DNA of 22,310 bases from the NCBI GenBank assembly GCA_039029935.1, contig JBCCFC010000038.1, positions 1 through 22,310 of the forward strand, in the 5' to 3' direction. The notes below the pieces were generated by a model. That model was not told the DNA's origin. It ran no database searches and saw only the letters and a program-made list of their open reading frames with translations. Position numbers and translations under genes: made by a program. The DNA is from G039029935 sp039029935 (lineage in GTDB: Bacteria; Chloroflexota; Anaerolineae; Caldilineales; Caldilineaceae). Shown here in pieces: positions 1-9,228 of the stretch (positions are counted from its first letter, which is position 1; each line of letters opens with the position of its first letter).

Positions 1-121
1 ATAGTATATCTTTTGTGTATTCATCTTCCCATCATACCACACCCCTCTTTTTTGTTCAACCTCTTTCTGACCATTACATAACTTGCTTATTTCATCCTCT
101 TTGGCTGGCTTTCGTGCCTGA

Positions 122-466
122 CCACAGAATCCGTTAGAACTAGGATTTTTCGACCGATGGGTAAACCAAGGGATTGAGATAGGACGCCAAGAAGGAATTG
201 AACTGGGTCGTAAACAAGCCGCAATAGAACTTGAGGCGAAACGACAGAAGAATCTCAAGAAGCATCGCAAATCTATTTTGGGCATACTCAACCATTTGTT
301 GATTTTGAGTGAGGCAGATGAAGAACAAATCACCATTCGCTTGGAAGAAGTAGATGATGAGGATGCATTGCATCGTTTGGTCAACGCTGCCCTCGAAGCA
401 TCGCGCGAAGGACTTGTCCACTTCATGGTGCAGTTGATTGCAGAGACGGATACGCAACCATCTTGA
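122..466 (+). pseudogene. C-terminal remnant of an Rpn/transposase-like PD-(D/E)XK family protein
   Basis: The frame is open from just after a stop at 119-121 to the stop at 464-466. It encodes about 114 residues with no ATG and no ribosome binding site. The only start-like codon before the folded part is a TTG at 278. The translation begins with a charged segment rich in Gly-Arg/Glu repeats (RWVNQGIEIGRQEGIELGRK) and continues into a helical tail ending in IAETDTQPS. Glu/Gly/Arg-rich stretches followed by a helical tail are typical of the C-termini of Rpn-type recombination-promoting nucleases and DUF4351-like proteins. The nuclease domain itself is absent, and I see no continuation in the other frames of bases 1-121. 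I read it as a decayed 3' fragment. A short functional protein starting at TTG 278 cannot be excluded but has nothing to support it. Confidence 0.5.
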
Positions 467-501
467 GCCTTGGCTGATTCCTTTCCTGCCAATACCGCAT
501 C

Positions 502-1530
502 TCAATTCTGCTGCGCCAAGTCCAAAAAGTCCAACAGCCATCCCGGTACAGAGTCAGCATTCTCATGCCACTCTGCACTACCCACTGGCAAGGTAGACAC
601 CATCGCATACCACGTCAACGCACGGCAAACCATCCCAATTTTATAGGCAAGATCAAATGCTTCAAGCAAGTCACCATTCGACCCATAGGGACGCCACGCC
701 GCAAGATAGGCATCGCGTAGCTGAATCAGTTCAGGCGCATCTTCTGCCAACTGAAGTCGATAGGCTGTGTGGCGTAATGTCACCAACATCGTCAAAAAGG
801 GGTGCGAAACACAGGCATCGCCCCAGTCAAAGAAAATATATTGTGGAGTTTGCGTCGAGTTTTGCACCAAAATATTGCCATCGTGAAAATCATCATGTTG
901 AATCGTCTCTGGTATCCCAAACGCAGCCAAGTCTTGGCACAACTGAGCAAATGTGGGTGCGAGGTGCTTGAGTTGTGCGTAGGTCTCCTCGGTTAGATGG
1001 TCTAACTCCGCGTTCTTGGGATAATCAATCAGCATGGCCGCGCGATCTGTCAGCAACGCCTCATATTGCTGTGGCAAAGAGGCCAAGCGACGGTCAAATG
1101 CCCCCACCGTCAACAGCGTATCGGCGTGAACCGCCATTACTTGCTGGAACTGTGCGTAGCGTGGCAGCAGCGTGGTCCAATGGTGGATATCCTTCGTGTC
1201 GTTGATCAGTTCACGTAATCGTATCCCGCCCTCTTTCATCAACATCCACCCTTGTGACTCGTCAACTGCCACGATTTCAGGCAAGGCATGTGGCTGGTGA
1301 TTGGCGAGCAGTTGTGTCAACATGGGTTCATGTGCCAAGCTCGATGCGCTTGCTTTGCAATAGTATATGCCGCCATCCGTCGGTACATGTAGCACGGTTG
1401 ACCACATACCAGTGTGTGGCTGAGTGATGGTTCCGTTGAGATGGATATTGCGTTGGGCAAGTTGTGTTGTAATCCAAGCAGAGATGAGATTGAGCCAGTT
1501 TGGGTCAGACCAAGGTATGGTTGTTATCAT
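502..1530 (-). CDS. Phosphotransferase of the APH (aminoglycoside phosphotransferase) fold
   Basis: 342 residues, the usual size for this kinase-like family. The Brenner-type catalytic loop is intact: H212-D-D214-F-H-D-G-N219 gives the catalytic Asp214 and the metal-binding Asn219. The DFG-equivalent metal Asp is at 235 in IFFDWGDAC. The N-lobe is divergent, but K59 in YYCKAS and E68 can serve as the ATP lysine and its partner. APH-fold enzymes phosphorylate hydroxyls on small molecules (antibiotics, choline, homoserine, fructosamine) using ATP or GTP in the cytoplasm; the substrate here cannot be read from sequence. The ATG at 1530 has only a distant purine stretch (GAGGAA about 19 bases upstream), so the start is likely but not decided. 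It is followed on the same strand by nothing within the window; upstream lies the coiled-coil nuclease gene, 38 bases away. Confidence 0.85.
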   Translation of the reverse strand: MITTIPWSDPNWLNLISAWITTQLAQRNIHLNGTITQPHTGMWSTVLHVPTDGGIYYCKASASSLAHEPMLTQLLANHQPHALPEIVAVDESQGWMLMKEGGIRLRELINDTKDIHHWTTLLPRYAQFQQVMAVHADTLLTVGAFDRRLASLPQQYEALLTDRAAMLIDYPKNAELDHLTEETYAQLKHLAPTFAQLCQDLAAFGIPETIQHDDFHDGNILVQNSTQTPQYIFFDWGDACVSHPFLTMLVTLRHTAYRLQLAEDAPELIQLRDAYLAAWRPYGSNGDLLEAFDLAYKIGMVCRALTWYAMVSTLPVGSAEWHENADSVPGWLLDFLDLAQQN

Positions 1531-1568
1531 TTTTAGAATTGTTCGTGGTTCCTCTTCGTCTATGATGT

Positions 1569-2435
1569 TTATGTGAGTAGTCGTATGCCAAACGCGTCAC
1601 ATTCCTGCTGAAGGGTTTCATTTGCGCATGGTACAATCAACAACCCCTTCACATCTATACCAAGATTTTGTTGGACAAACAAGTCACGTTTCATGGCAAA
1701 AACCTCTACCTCGCCTGGTTTTACGCGGGTTGTCTTTACCTCAAAAATTGTCACATGTCCATTTTGGGCAATGATATCAATCTCACTCTTATATCCAGGT
1801 CGGAAAACCAAGCCTTCTGGATCGCGCAATGGTTGACGTAGGCGAATCGTATCCGCATCAATGTCATCTTCTTTGAGACCATAACGCAATGCCGCTGCAA
1901 CCAAATCTTCTGAAGTGCTACCTATCTGGTTACCAGAGTCACCAAACATAAGTTTGAGCCAAGCTTCCATGCCATCCATCCGTTTGATAATATTTTCCTG
2001 TCCAGCATTGAGCTTGGCAATATCCCGCCTCATTACGAGTTGTGTTTTTTCTAGTTTTTCAAAACGCTGGTCTGCTTGCTCAAAACGCTTGTCTACCTGC
2101 TCAAAACGTTCATTCATCTCGTTTGTCAATGAGTCAAAACGCTGGTCTACTTGCTCAAAACGCTGGTCTACTTGCTCAAAACGCTGGTCTACTTGCTCAA
2201 AACGCTGGTCTACTTGCTCAAAACGCTGGTCTACGTCCTTGCGGAATATATCTAATGCCTCAATTGAGGCATCAACCTTATCCAAAAGCCGAGCAAATTC
2301 ATCCCGTCTTGGGAAATGTTGTGCCAGAATGCCCTCGATTGTCGTTACGATGGCCGGGTTACGTTTGAGTAAGCTAGGCAGTATTTCCTCAATATGTGTT
2401 TCGATATGTTCAAGCTGAATGGTTGTCAATGTCAT
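1569..2435 (-). CDS. Heptad-repeat coiled-coil protein with C-terminal PD-(D/E)XK nuclease-like domain
   Basis: 288 residues when started at the ATG at 2435. That ATG has AGGAG ten bases upstream and is preferred over an in-frame TTG at 2468 with no such site. Residues 1-66 are helical. Residues 68-129 are a coiled coil built from the heptad VDQRFEQ, with several near-identical copies. Residues 170-288 look like a PD-(D/E)XK fold: E177, then D220 in SEIDII, then E232-V-K234 in IFEVKTT, the D-x(n)-ExK core of restriction-like nucleases. Such coiled-coil plus nuclease proteins (DUF3782-like) are frequent in Chloroflexota and cyanobacteria and mostly uncharacterised. Catalytic residues appear intact, so nuclease activity is possible, but the role is unknown. 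The heptads are encoded by exact DNA repeats, which makes the coil length prone to change. Confidence 0.82.
   Translation of the reverse strand: MTLTTIQLEHIETHIEEILPSLLKRNPAIVTTIEGILAQHFPRRDEFARLLDKVDASIEALDIFRKDVDQRFEQVDQRFEQVDQRFEQVDQRFEQVDQRFDSLTNEMNERFEQVDKRFEQADQRFEKLEKTQLVMRRDIAKLNAGQENIIKRMDGMEAWLKLMFGDSGNQIGSTSEDLVAAALRYGLKEDDIDADTIRLRQPLRDPEGLVFRPGYKSEIDIIAQNGHVTIFEVKTTRVKPGEVEVFAMKRDLFVQQNLGIDVKGLLIVPCANETLQQECDAFGIRLLT
2134..2234. repeat. 21-bp tandem repeat encoding coiled-coil heptads
   Basis: Four exact copies of a 21-base unit (2134-2154, 2155-2175, 2176-2196, 2197-2217) and a fifth copy that diverges near 2235. Each unit encodes one heptad (VDQRFEQ) of the minus-strand nuclease-like protein, so gain or loss of a unit keeps the frame. 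More diverged copies lie at about 2070-2115. Exact identity at synonymous positions indicates recent expansion. Confidence 0.93.
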
Positions 2436-2964
2436 TTCATTTACTCTCCTGTCAAAATAGGGTACCAAGATGCTATCAGCTACAGTGCCTTGGCAAAAAA
2501 TCTATCACCTAAATTTTACTGCTCTGTGAATTTTTAATAGTTTAGGACTGTCAATGCCAAATCGACCGATAAAACAAATCCACAGAAGTAACCCATGAGG
2601 GCAGTGTTAATTAGACAGATAATCCATTTCGCATTATATCATTATACACTCTATAGTAAAAATTATGTCTGCCACATACGCACACTCAACAACATCATGA
2701 TGTCTACCGACTTGCATTCTATCACGACCGCTTGTACCAATGCAGTATACAAAGCAGCGACAGACTCCAGTTTTGTGAGGGGAACGGTAATTTATTCAGC
2801 CCCTGTTACCCATTCGAACAATAGTCTGGTTGAGAGAATTCACAAAATGACGAATAGACATCGCTCAATTTTGCCATTCTCACTAGTTGCAGTATACTGA
2901 CCAAAATTTGTGGTCGTGTGTATTCTTCTTTCATCAAGACATGTCAGAGGCTATAAGAAGATAA
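2436..2964. other. Intergenic region between divergent genes
   Basis: About 530 bases without a convincing gene. A 101-codon plus-strand frame (2595-2900) has no ribosome binding site and an unlikely composition, so I do not call it. The region should hold promoters for the nuclease-like gene (leftward) and the lamin-tail gene (rightward). AT-rich TATAGT at about 2653 could be a -10 box, but no good -35 goes with it. Bases 2779-2810 can form an H-type pseudoknot on paper (GGGG 2779-2782 with CCCC 2800-2803, GGTAA 2786-2790 with TTACC 2806-2810). Confidence 0.6.
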
Positions 2965-5900
2965 ATGTACTATTTTATGACCCGATGGCTTTATAATGTA
3001 GACACTTGTTCTTACTCTCATTTATCAAAAAAAGGTAAGACTTTTCTCTTATGTCTTGTGATATTTTGTATAGGTATTGTGTCTTTACAGAGCATGTCTC
3101 TCGAAATCACACAAGCACATCCATACACATCTGATCTCAATCATGCAATCCGTATCAGCCAACTCTATGGCGGTGGTGGCAATGACGATGCCATCTACCA
3201 ATCGGACTTTGTTGAACTCTTCAATGCCAGTTCCGAATCCACTACTCTGTCGGGATGGTCTGTCCAGTATGCCGCCGCAGATGGTAGCCATTGGGACATC
3301 ATCGATCTGACAGGACATCAAATCCAAGCCAATGGCTATCTGTTCATTAAACTCAGCGGCAACAGCCTGGTGATGACAGCCGATATCACGGATACAGTGA
3401 ATCTCCATGCTGAGTCCGGCAAGGTTGCGCTGGCCGCAATTACCACCACCATTGCGGGCATCACGGATACAAATGTGGTTGATTTTGTCGGGTATGGGTC
3501 AGCCGATGCATTTGAAGGAAGTGCCGCCTCAACACTGTCTAATGGAAAGAAGTTATCGCGCAAAGGGCAAGGCTGTGTGGACACAGATGATAATGGCAAT
3601 GACTTTGAGTTGACTGGTAGCTCAAGTGAAGTGCCACGAAATAGTTCATCGGCAACCAAGGTCTGTGCGGCGGATTCGACAAATACACCGACGGCGACCA
3701 TCACTGCTACAGGGACTGTGATTGTAGCTGCAACATTTACACCCACCGTAACTGCAACATTTACACCCACCGCAACATCAACAAGCACTGCGACCCCAAT
3801 GATAACGGCAACACATACGCCTACTCATACATTCACCGCCACTATGACACCCACCATGACACCCACTATGACGCCAACGCATACCTCAACGCTCACGCCT
3901 ACAGCAACGAGTACGTTCACACCAACGCCAACACCCACTGTGACGCCAACACCCACTGTGACGCCAACACCCACTGTGACGCCAACACCCACTGTGGCGC
4001 CAACACACACTATGACACCCACCGTCACACCTACGCCTACACCAACACCCGGCCCTCTGCTGCCCGTGTACATCAGCGAATTTATGGCAAATCCTGCTGC
4101 GGTTGATGACAACACCGGGGAATATATTGAGGTATACAATGCGCATAGTGATAGTATCAATCTCAAGGGCTGGCGCATTTTGGATGAGGATGGCGAGAAC
4201 CATACCATTGCCTCTGATCTCATGATTGCCGCTGGCGGCTATGTAGTATTAGGACGTAACAGCGACCTCGGCATCAATGGGGGTGTTCCCGTTGATTATA
4301 TGTACTCTGGCTTTAGCCTTGCAAACAGCGGTGATGAGATTCTGTTGTTGATGCCTGTTTATGATAATCATGAAGCTGACCGCGTGGTCTGGGGCAGCGG
4401 CTCTGGCATTGAGACATCCGTTGGCGCAAGTTTGGAGAGAACAGGATCTGGTGGGGATGCGACATGGGTCACTTCGGCATCAATTTGGAGTGGCTCTTTG
4501 GGCGATAGAGGCAGTCCAGGGTCCGAATATGTCATGCCGACACCAACGCCAACCTCAACACCTACGTCAACCTCAACCTCAACATCTACGCCTACAAATA
4601 CCTCAACACAAACATCAACATCTACGCCCACGCTGACAGTAACACCAACAACGATACCAACCGCAACAGAGACACCAACAACCACTGCCACTGCACAATC
4701 GACACCAGTATTGCTTGTGAATAACGCGTCCGCAACAATTCCGATTTACATCAGCGAGTTTATGGCTGATCCCAAGGCTGTCAATGATTCTCTGGGTGAG
4801 TATATTGAGTTGTACAATGCTCACACCGCAGAGGTCAATCTCAATGGGTGGCAAATCGTTGATGACGATAATGATGTGCATACGATCACAAGCAATCTGA
4901 TTATCGCTGCTGGTGGATATGTCGTTCTGGGGCGGAATAGTGACAGTCTGCTCAATGGTGGTGTGGTGATTGACTACGTTTATGATGGATTGAGTCTTGC
5001 CAACGGTGATGATGAGATTGCCCTCATCGACCCTGGTGGACAGGAAACAGACCGCGTTGTTTGGGGGAACAGTTCCGAGTTGACGGTTCAGGCAGGGGCA
5101 AGTTGGGGGCGGGTTGATTTTACAGATACATCATCGTCGGCTTGGCGTCTTGCTGATGCGAATTGGTCTACATCGCAGGGTGATTTGGGTAGTCCAGGTG
5201 TAGGGGCGTCAATGGATGAACCCAGTGTGGTGAATGATGCGACGCCAGTTCCAACTGCTACTCTCACAGCAACTGCTTCTTCAGCGAGTACATCTACACT
5301 CACCACAACAGTAACCTCAACCGCCGCGATTAACCTAACTTCGACAGAAGTTTTCACAACAACGTCTACACCCAGCCCAACATTGACATCAACAACGACA
5401 TCAGCGCCAACGTTCACACCAACATTTACACCTGCACCGACGCAAGGACCTCTTCTACCAATACTAATCAGTGAGTTTATGGCAAATCCCCGCGCAGTGG
5501 GTGACAAGGCTGGCGAGTATATCGAGCTTTACAACCCTTACACCGAAGCTATCAACCTCAAGGGTTGGCAATTGTTAGATGATGGCGATGAACATCACAC
5601 GATTACCACTGACCTCATCATTCCGTCTGGTGGGTTTGCTGTGTTAGGGCGCACAGCAGACGGTGCGAGTAATGGTGGTATATCCGTCGATTATGTCTAT
5701 ACTGGATTTGACCTCGCCAATAGTGGTGATGAAATTCGCCTGCGGATGCCAGCACCGGACAACCGCGAGGTTGATGCAGTGGCATGGGGTGAGTATGCCG
5801 AGATTGCCGTCAGTGAAGGCGCAAGTATGGAACGTGACTTGGCTGGCGAGTTCGGTGAATGGCAAACGGCAATGACTGTATGGGTAGGTTCGGCTGGCGA

Positions 5901-8900
5901 TTTGGGTAGCCCAGGTCAATTCAATGCTGTACAATTGACAGCGACACCGACGAATATGCCCACTGCCATATTGACGCCAACACCAACGGCACAACCAACC
6001 ATTCAATCCGCCAACAATGAACCCCCAACGGAAACACCAACAAGCACATCAACACCACCCGCAACCTTTACATCTACCTTCACACCCTCGCCATCGCCCA
6101 CATCTACACCCTCACTCACACCAACCCTTGGTCCTATTCCGCCATTACGAATCAGCGAATTCATGGCAAATCCGAGTGCAGTTGACGATAGTGATGGCGA
6201 GTATATCGAACTTTATAACGCTCATTCAGCGGCCATTGACCTTAGCGGTTGGCAGCTTGTCGATTTGGGCAGTGACGCCCACATCATCAATTTCGACGAT
6301 GATGTCCAGCGCAAAAATCCAATGAACCCGGCAATGACGATACCCTCTGGCAGCTATTTTGTGTTGGGACGCAATGGTGACATGAATGCCAATGGTGGTG
6401 TCGCTGTCGATTATGTCTATCGTGGTATGAATCTTTCCAACACAGATGATGAGATTATCTTGCTCATGCCAGATGGCCGTGAGGTAGAACGCGTCGTCTG
6501 GGGCAATGATTCGCTGTTGAAGATTAAATCAGGCCAAAGTCTTGAGCGCATTGACTTGCTTGGCACGACTGACGCAGGAAATTGGATGGATGCGGGGATA
6601 ACATGGGCTGATTCTTTCGGTGATTTGGGTAGCCCTGGAGAGCCTTTGTTGATGCCAACGCCGACGGATGTGCCAATTGTGCCACTGGCAGATATGCCAG
6701 TTGTCGGGCTGGATGCCACTGCTACGCCAACAGAAGCGCCAACAACCGCCTCTGTGAATACGTCAACGCATACACCTATCCCTACCGCAACGGATACAGT
6801 CACTCCATTGCCGACACACACTCATACACCAATCGCTACACCAACGTTTACACCCGGCCCCCTATTGCCCATCTACATCAGCGAATTTTTAGCCGATCCC
6901 AAAGCCGTTGGTGATGATGAGGGTGAGTTCGTGGAGCTTTACAATTCACACAACGCTGCTGTCAATCTCAATGGCTGGCAACTAGCGGACCTTGATCATG
7001 AAAGTCATGTCATTGTCGGCGACATCATCGTACAACCAAACAGTTATGTCACGCTGGGCAGCAATGGCAACCAACAGACCAATGGCAATGTCGTCATCAA
7101 CTATGTCTATGATGGCTTTCGGCTCTCCAATAGTGACGATGAAATCGTGCTACGGATGCCCGATGGCCGTGAAGTAGACCGCTTAGTTTGGGGCAATGGT
7201 ACAGGGTTGGCGACTTCCAGTGGGCGTAGTCTTGAGCGTATCAACTTCTCCGGTAGCCCGAACTGGACAACTGCCCCTGCACAATGGCCGGGGTCTGCTG
7301 GTGATAGCGGTAGCCCGGGTTCGCAGTATACTGAGCCAACAGCAACGCCCCTACCGACATCAACATCAACACCTCGACCGACAGCAACACCAACTTTTAC
7401 ACAACCCCCCACATCGACAAAGGCACCCGCTGCAACATCGACTCATACGCCAGCCCCAACGTCGTTAGAGCAGAATGTACAACAGGATGGCGCCGTTCAA
7501 GCAAGTGCTGTCACCACACCTGCTGCCACTGTTGGGAATGCAGCATTGCCACACATACGCCTGAGCGAAATTATGGCAGACCCAACGGCCTTGGGCGATA
7601 AAGAGGGTGAGTGGATTGAACTCTATAATTCATCGGACCATGCTGTCAATCTCAATGGCTGGCAGCTTGTCGATTTGGGTAGTGATGCCCACACGATTGC
7701 CAACGATTTAGTGATTGATGCGGGTAGCTATGTGATTCTGGCGCGTAGTGAATTGCTGGATGAGCAGGGGATCGAAGTAGATTACGTCTATAGCGGTTAC
7801 GCTTTGGCAAACGGTGGCGATGAGGTGATTCTACGCACCCCAGATGGAACAGATGTGGATAGTGTTGCTTGGGGAAATGGAACGGACCTGAAGGTGGTGG
7901 CAGGCAAAACATTGGAACGGGTTGATTTTAATGCGTTGGATGCATGGTCCGTTGCCGAGACTGAATGGGCGGGGTCCAACGGTGATTGGGGAACGCCCAA
8001 AATACAGCGAATCGTTGTAGAATCGGTTGCCGTTGCGACTTCAAATGAAACAGAGACAACACCAGAGATTGTTGCAGTCGCATCGCGTGAGCCTGAGCTT
8101 GTTGAGCCACTCTCAAACCGTTTGTTGAGCTCAATCTTCATGCCCATTGTGCGAGTTGCACCATTCCCTGCACCAAGTACACCACCAAACGCGAGAAGGC
8201 ACAATGTCGAACTGAATGCTACATCAACCCTAACGCCAACTGCCAGACCGACATACTCCCCTACACCGACATTTTCACCAACCGTAGTCCCTGTTGCACC
8301 CAAAACATCAACCCCAATACCAACTTCTACCGTATCTCCAGTGCCAACATCCACTACCACGCTGATACCAACTGATACACCAATCCCAACAGAAACGGCT
8401 TTACCACAGATTACCATCACCAACTACATGGCAGACCCAATCGCGGTTGCGGATAGAAAAGGGGAATGGTTTGAAGTCCATAACACAAGTGCCTACCCTG
8501 TCAATCTCAATGGATGGTTGATTGTGGATATGGATGACGATGAGCATCGAATTCGCACCGATATGATCATCCCATCAAACCAGAAACGCATCTTTGGACG
8601 CAATGGCGATTTTGCCACCAATGGTGGCATTGTTGTTGATTATGTTTATCACAATTTTAGGTTAGATAATGACGCCGACGAAATTTTACTATTGACACCC
8701 GATGAAGAAGTTGTAGAGAAAGTCTCTTGGCCTGTAAACAATCTCGGCAATCCTCTCGGCTTTGGTTCAGTCTCGGCTGCTGCAATCGTGAGCCAACCGC
8801 CACCGACAGTCCCGCCACCGACAGTCCCGCCACCGACAGTCCCGCCACCAACTCCCTTACCCATCACACCCGAAATGCCATCTGCATCCATCGAAACACA

Positions 8901-9228
8901 GATAAATGTCATCATGCTTGGCGTGATTTTTTTGTTTCTGATCGCTTGTCTTGTGTTTGCCTATGGCATCATTCGCCATGCCTTTCCGCACCGTTGGCCT
9001 AGACAATTCCATCCCTACGCAGAGCCTCAACCGTCGCATCATCATACCCCAATTCCGCAAGAATGGCATCGGTTTGCGCACCCAGTGACGGGATGGGGTC
9101 AAAGACGGGTTGTACATTCGCAATGGTTGCAGCAGGGTGAAGGGCTGGCAATGGACCTACCGCAGAGTCAACATCATGCCAGCGACTCCGTGCCTGTAGC
9201 TGTGGATGGTCCAGAAAAGACTGCATAG
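2965..9228 (+). CDS. Giant surface protein: eight lamin-tail domains joined by Thr/Pro-rich linkers, C-terminal membrane anchor
   Basis: 2087 residues. The ATG at 2965 follows AAGAAG four bases upstream. Residues 26-44 are a hydrophobic export signal or anchor. Lamin-tail (LTD) beta-sandwich domains begin near residues 62, 368, 594, 833, 1061, 1303, 1531 and 1816. The first is of the SQLYGGGGN...DFVELFN type; the other seven share ISEFMA(N/D)P...GEYIELYN...LNGWQ...H.I and a GSPG-type end. Linkers are Thr-Pro-Ser repeats and a PPTV-like run near 1945-1960, a typical cell-surface stalk in Chloroflexota. A membrane segment lies at about 1980-2003, followed by RHAFPHRWPR and a 76-residue tail encoded antisense to the CoA-transferase gene. 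LTDs are known in extracellular nucleases and surface proteins as binding modules; no catalytic domain is visible. I infer a wall-spanning, outward-facing adhesion or scaffold protein. Domains 5 and 7 share GWQLVDLGSDAH, pointing to recent duplication or conversion. Confidence 0.9.
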   Translation: MYYFMTRWLYNVDTCSYSHLSKKGKTFLLCLVIFCIGIVSLQSMSLEITQAHPYTSDLNHAIRISQLYGGGGNDDAIYQSDFVELFNASSESTTLSGWSVQYAAADGSHWDIIDLTGHQIQANGYLFIKLSGNSLVMTADITDTVNLHAESGKVALAAITTTIAGITDTNVVDFVGYGSADAFEGSAASTLSNGKKLSRKGQGCVDTDDNGNDFELTGSSSEVPRNSSSATKVCAADSTNTPTATITATGTVIVAATFTPTVTATFTPTATSTSTATPMITATHTPTHTFTATMTPTMTPTMTPTHTSTLTPTATSTFTPTPTPTVTPTPTVTPTPTVTPTPTVAPTHTMTPTVTPTPTPTPGPLLPVYISEFMANPAAVDDNTGEYIEVYNAHSDSINLKGWRILDEDGENHTIASDLMIAAGGYVVLGRNSDLGINGGVPVDYMYSGFSLANSGDEILLLMPVYDNHEADRVVWGSGSGIETSVGASLERTGSGGDATWVTSASIWSGSLGDRGSPGSEYVMPTPTPTSTPTSTSTSTSTPTNTSTQTSTSTPTLTVTPTTIPTATETPTTTATAQSTPVLLVNNASATIPIYISEFMADPKAVNDSLGEYIELYNAHTAEVNLNGWQIVDDDNDVHTITSNLIIAAGGYVVLGRNSDSLLNGGVVIDYVYDGLSLANGDDEIALIDPGGQETDRVVWGNSSELTVQAGASWGRVDFTDTSSSAWRLADANWSTSQGDLGSPGVGASMDEPSVVNDATPVPTATLTATASSASTSTLTTTVTSTAAINLTSTEVFTTTSTPSPTLTSTTTSAPTFTPTFTPAPTQGPLLPILISEFMANPRAVGDKAGEYIELYNPYTEAINLKGWQLLDDGDEHHTITTDLIIPSGGFAVLGRTADGASNGGISVDYVYTGFDLANSGDEIRLRMPAPDNREVDAVAWGEYAEIAVSEGASMERDLAGEFGEWQTAMTVWVGSAGDLGSPGQFNAVQLTATPTNMPTAILTPTPTAQPTIQSANNEPPTETPTSTSTPPATFTSTFTPSPSPTSTPSLTPTLGPIPPLRISEFMANPSAVDDSDGEYIELYNAHSAAIDLSGWQLVDLGSDAHIINFDDDVQRKNPMNPAMTIPSGSYFVLGRNGDMNANGGVAVDYVYRGMNLSNTDDEIILLMPDGREVERVVWGNDSLLKIKSGQSLERIDLLGTTDAGNWMDAGITWADSFGDLGSPGEPLLMPTPTDVPIVPLADMPVVGLDATATPTEAPTTASVNTSTHTPIPTATDTVTPLPTHTHTPIATPTFTPGPLLPIYISEFLADPKAVGDDEGEFVELYNSHNAAVNLNGWQLADLDHESHVIVGDIIVQPNSYVTLGSNGNQQTNGNVVINYVYDGFRLSNSDDEIVLRMPDGREVDRLVWGNGTGLATSSGRSLERINFSGSPNWTTAPAQWPGSAGDSGSPGSQYTEPTATPLPTSTSTPRPTATPTFTQPPTSTKAPAATSTHTPAPTSLEQNVQQDGAVQASAVTTPAATVGNAALPHIRLSEIMADPTALGDKEGEWIELYNSSDHAVNLNGWQLVDLGSDAHTIANDLVIDAGSYVILARSELLDEQGIEVDYVYSGYALANGGDEVILRTPDGTDVDSVAWGNGTDLKVVAGKTLERVDFNALDAWSVAETEWAGSNGDWGTPKIQRIVVESVAVATSNETETTPEIVAVASREPELVEPLSNRLLSSIFMPIVRVAPFPAPSTPPNARRHNVELNATSTLTPTARPTYSPTPTFSPTVVPVAPKTSTPIPTSTVSPVPTSTTTLIPTDTPIPTETALPQITITNYMADPIAVADRKGEWFEVHNTSAYPVNLNGWLIVDMDDDEHRIRTDMIIPSNQKRIFGRNGDFATNGGIVVDYVYHNFRLDNDADEILLLTPDEEVVEKVSWPVNNLGNPLGFGSVSAAAIVSQPPPTVPPPTVPPPTVPPPTPLPITPEMPSASIETQINVIMLGVIFLFLIACLVFAYGIIRHAFPHRWPRQFHPYAEPQPSHHHTPIPQEWHRFAHPVTGWGQRRVVHSQWLQQGEGLAMDLPQSQHHASDSVPVAVDGPEKTA
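3931..4002. repeat. 18-bp tandem repeat in the first Thr/Pro linker
   Basis: Four consecutive 18-base units (3931-3948, 3949-3966, 3967-3984, 3985-4002), the last with one substitution. Each encodes a Thr-Pro-Thr-Val-type hexapeptide of the stalk between lamin-tail domains 1 and 2 of the giant surface protein. The frame is preserved when unit number changes. Confidence 0.92.
8797..8841. repeat. 15-bp tandem repeat encoding Pro-rich pentapeptides
   Basis: Three exact 15-base units (8797-8811, 8812-8826, 8827-8841) encode a Pro-Pro-Thr-Val-Pro type repeat between the last lamin-tail domain and the C-terminal membrane segment. A fourth, altered copy follows. Confidence 0.92.

Noticed and set aside
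2595..2900. 101-codon plus-strand frame in the gap before the lamin-tail gene
   Set aside because: No ribosome binding site, no recognisable composition or motif, and it lies where promoters are expected.
7797..8423. 208-codon minus-strand frame, and similar Val/Gly-rich minus-strand frames at 3336-3788, 3825-4223, 5088-5507 and 6417-6821
   Set aside because: They are the complement of the Thr/Pro-coding linkers of the lamin-tail gene (ACN-CCN repeats read as Gly-Val repeats). They have low complexity and no start signals.
8999..9228. Frameshift or error explaining the antisense overlap
   Set aside because: Both frames are uninterrupted to natural-looking ends and the CoA-transferase ending is conserved, so no correction is needed. 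Kept as a finding instead.
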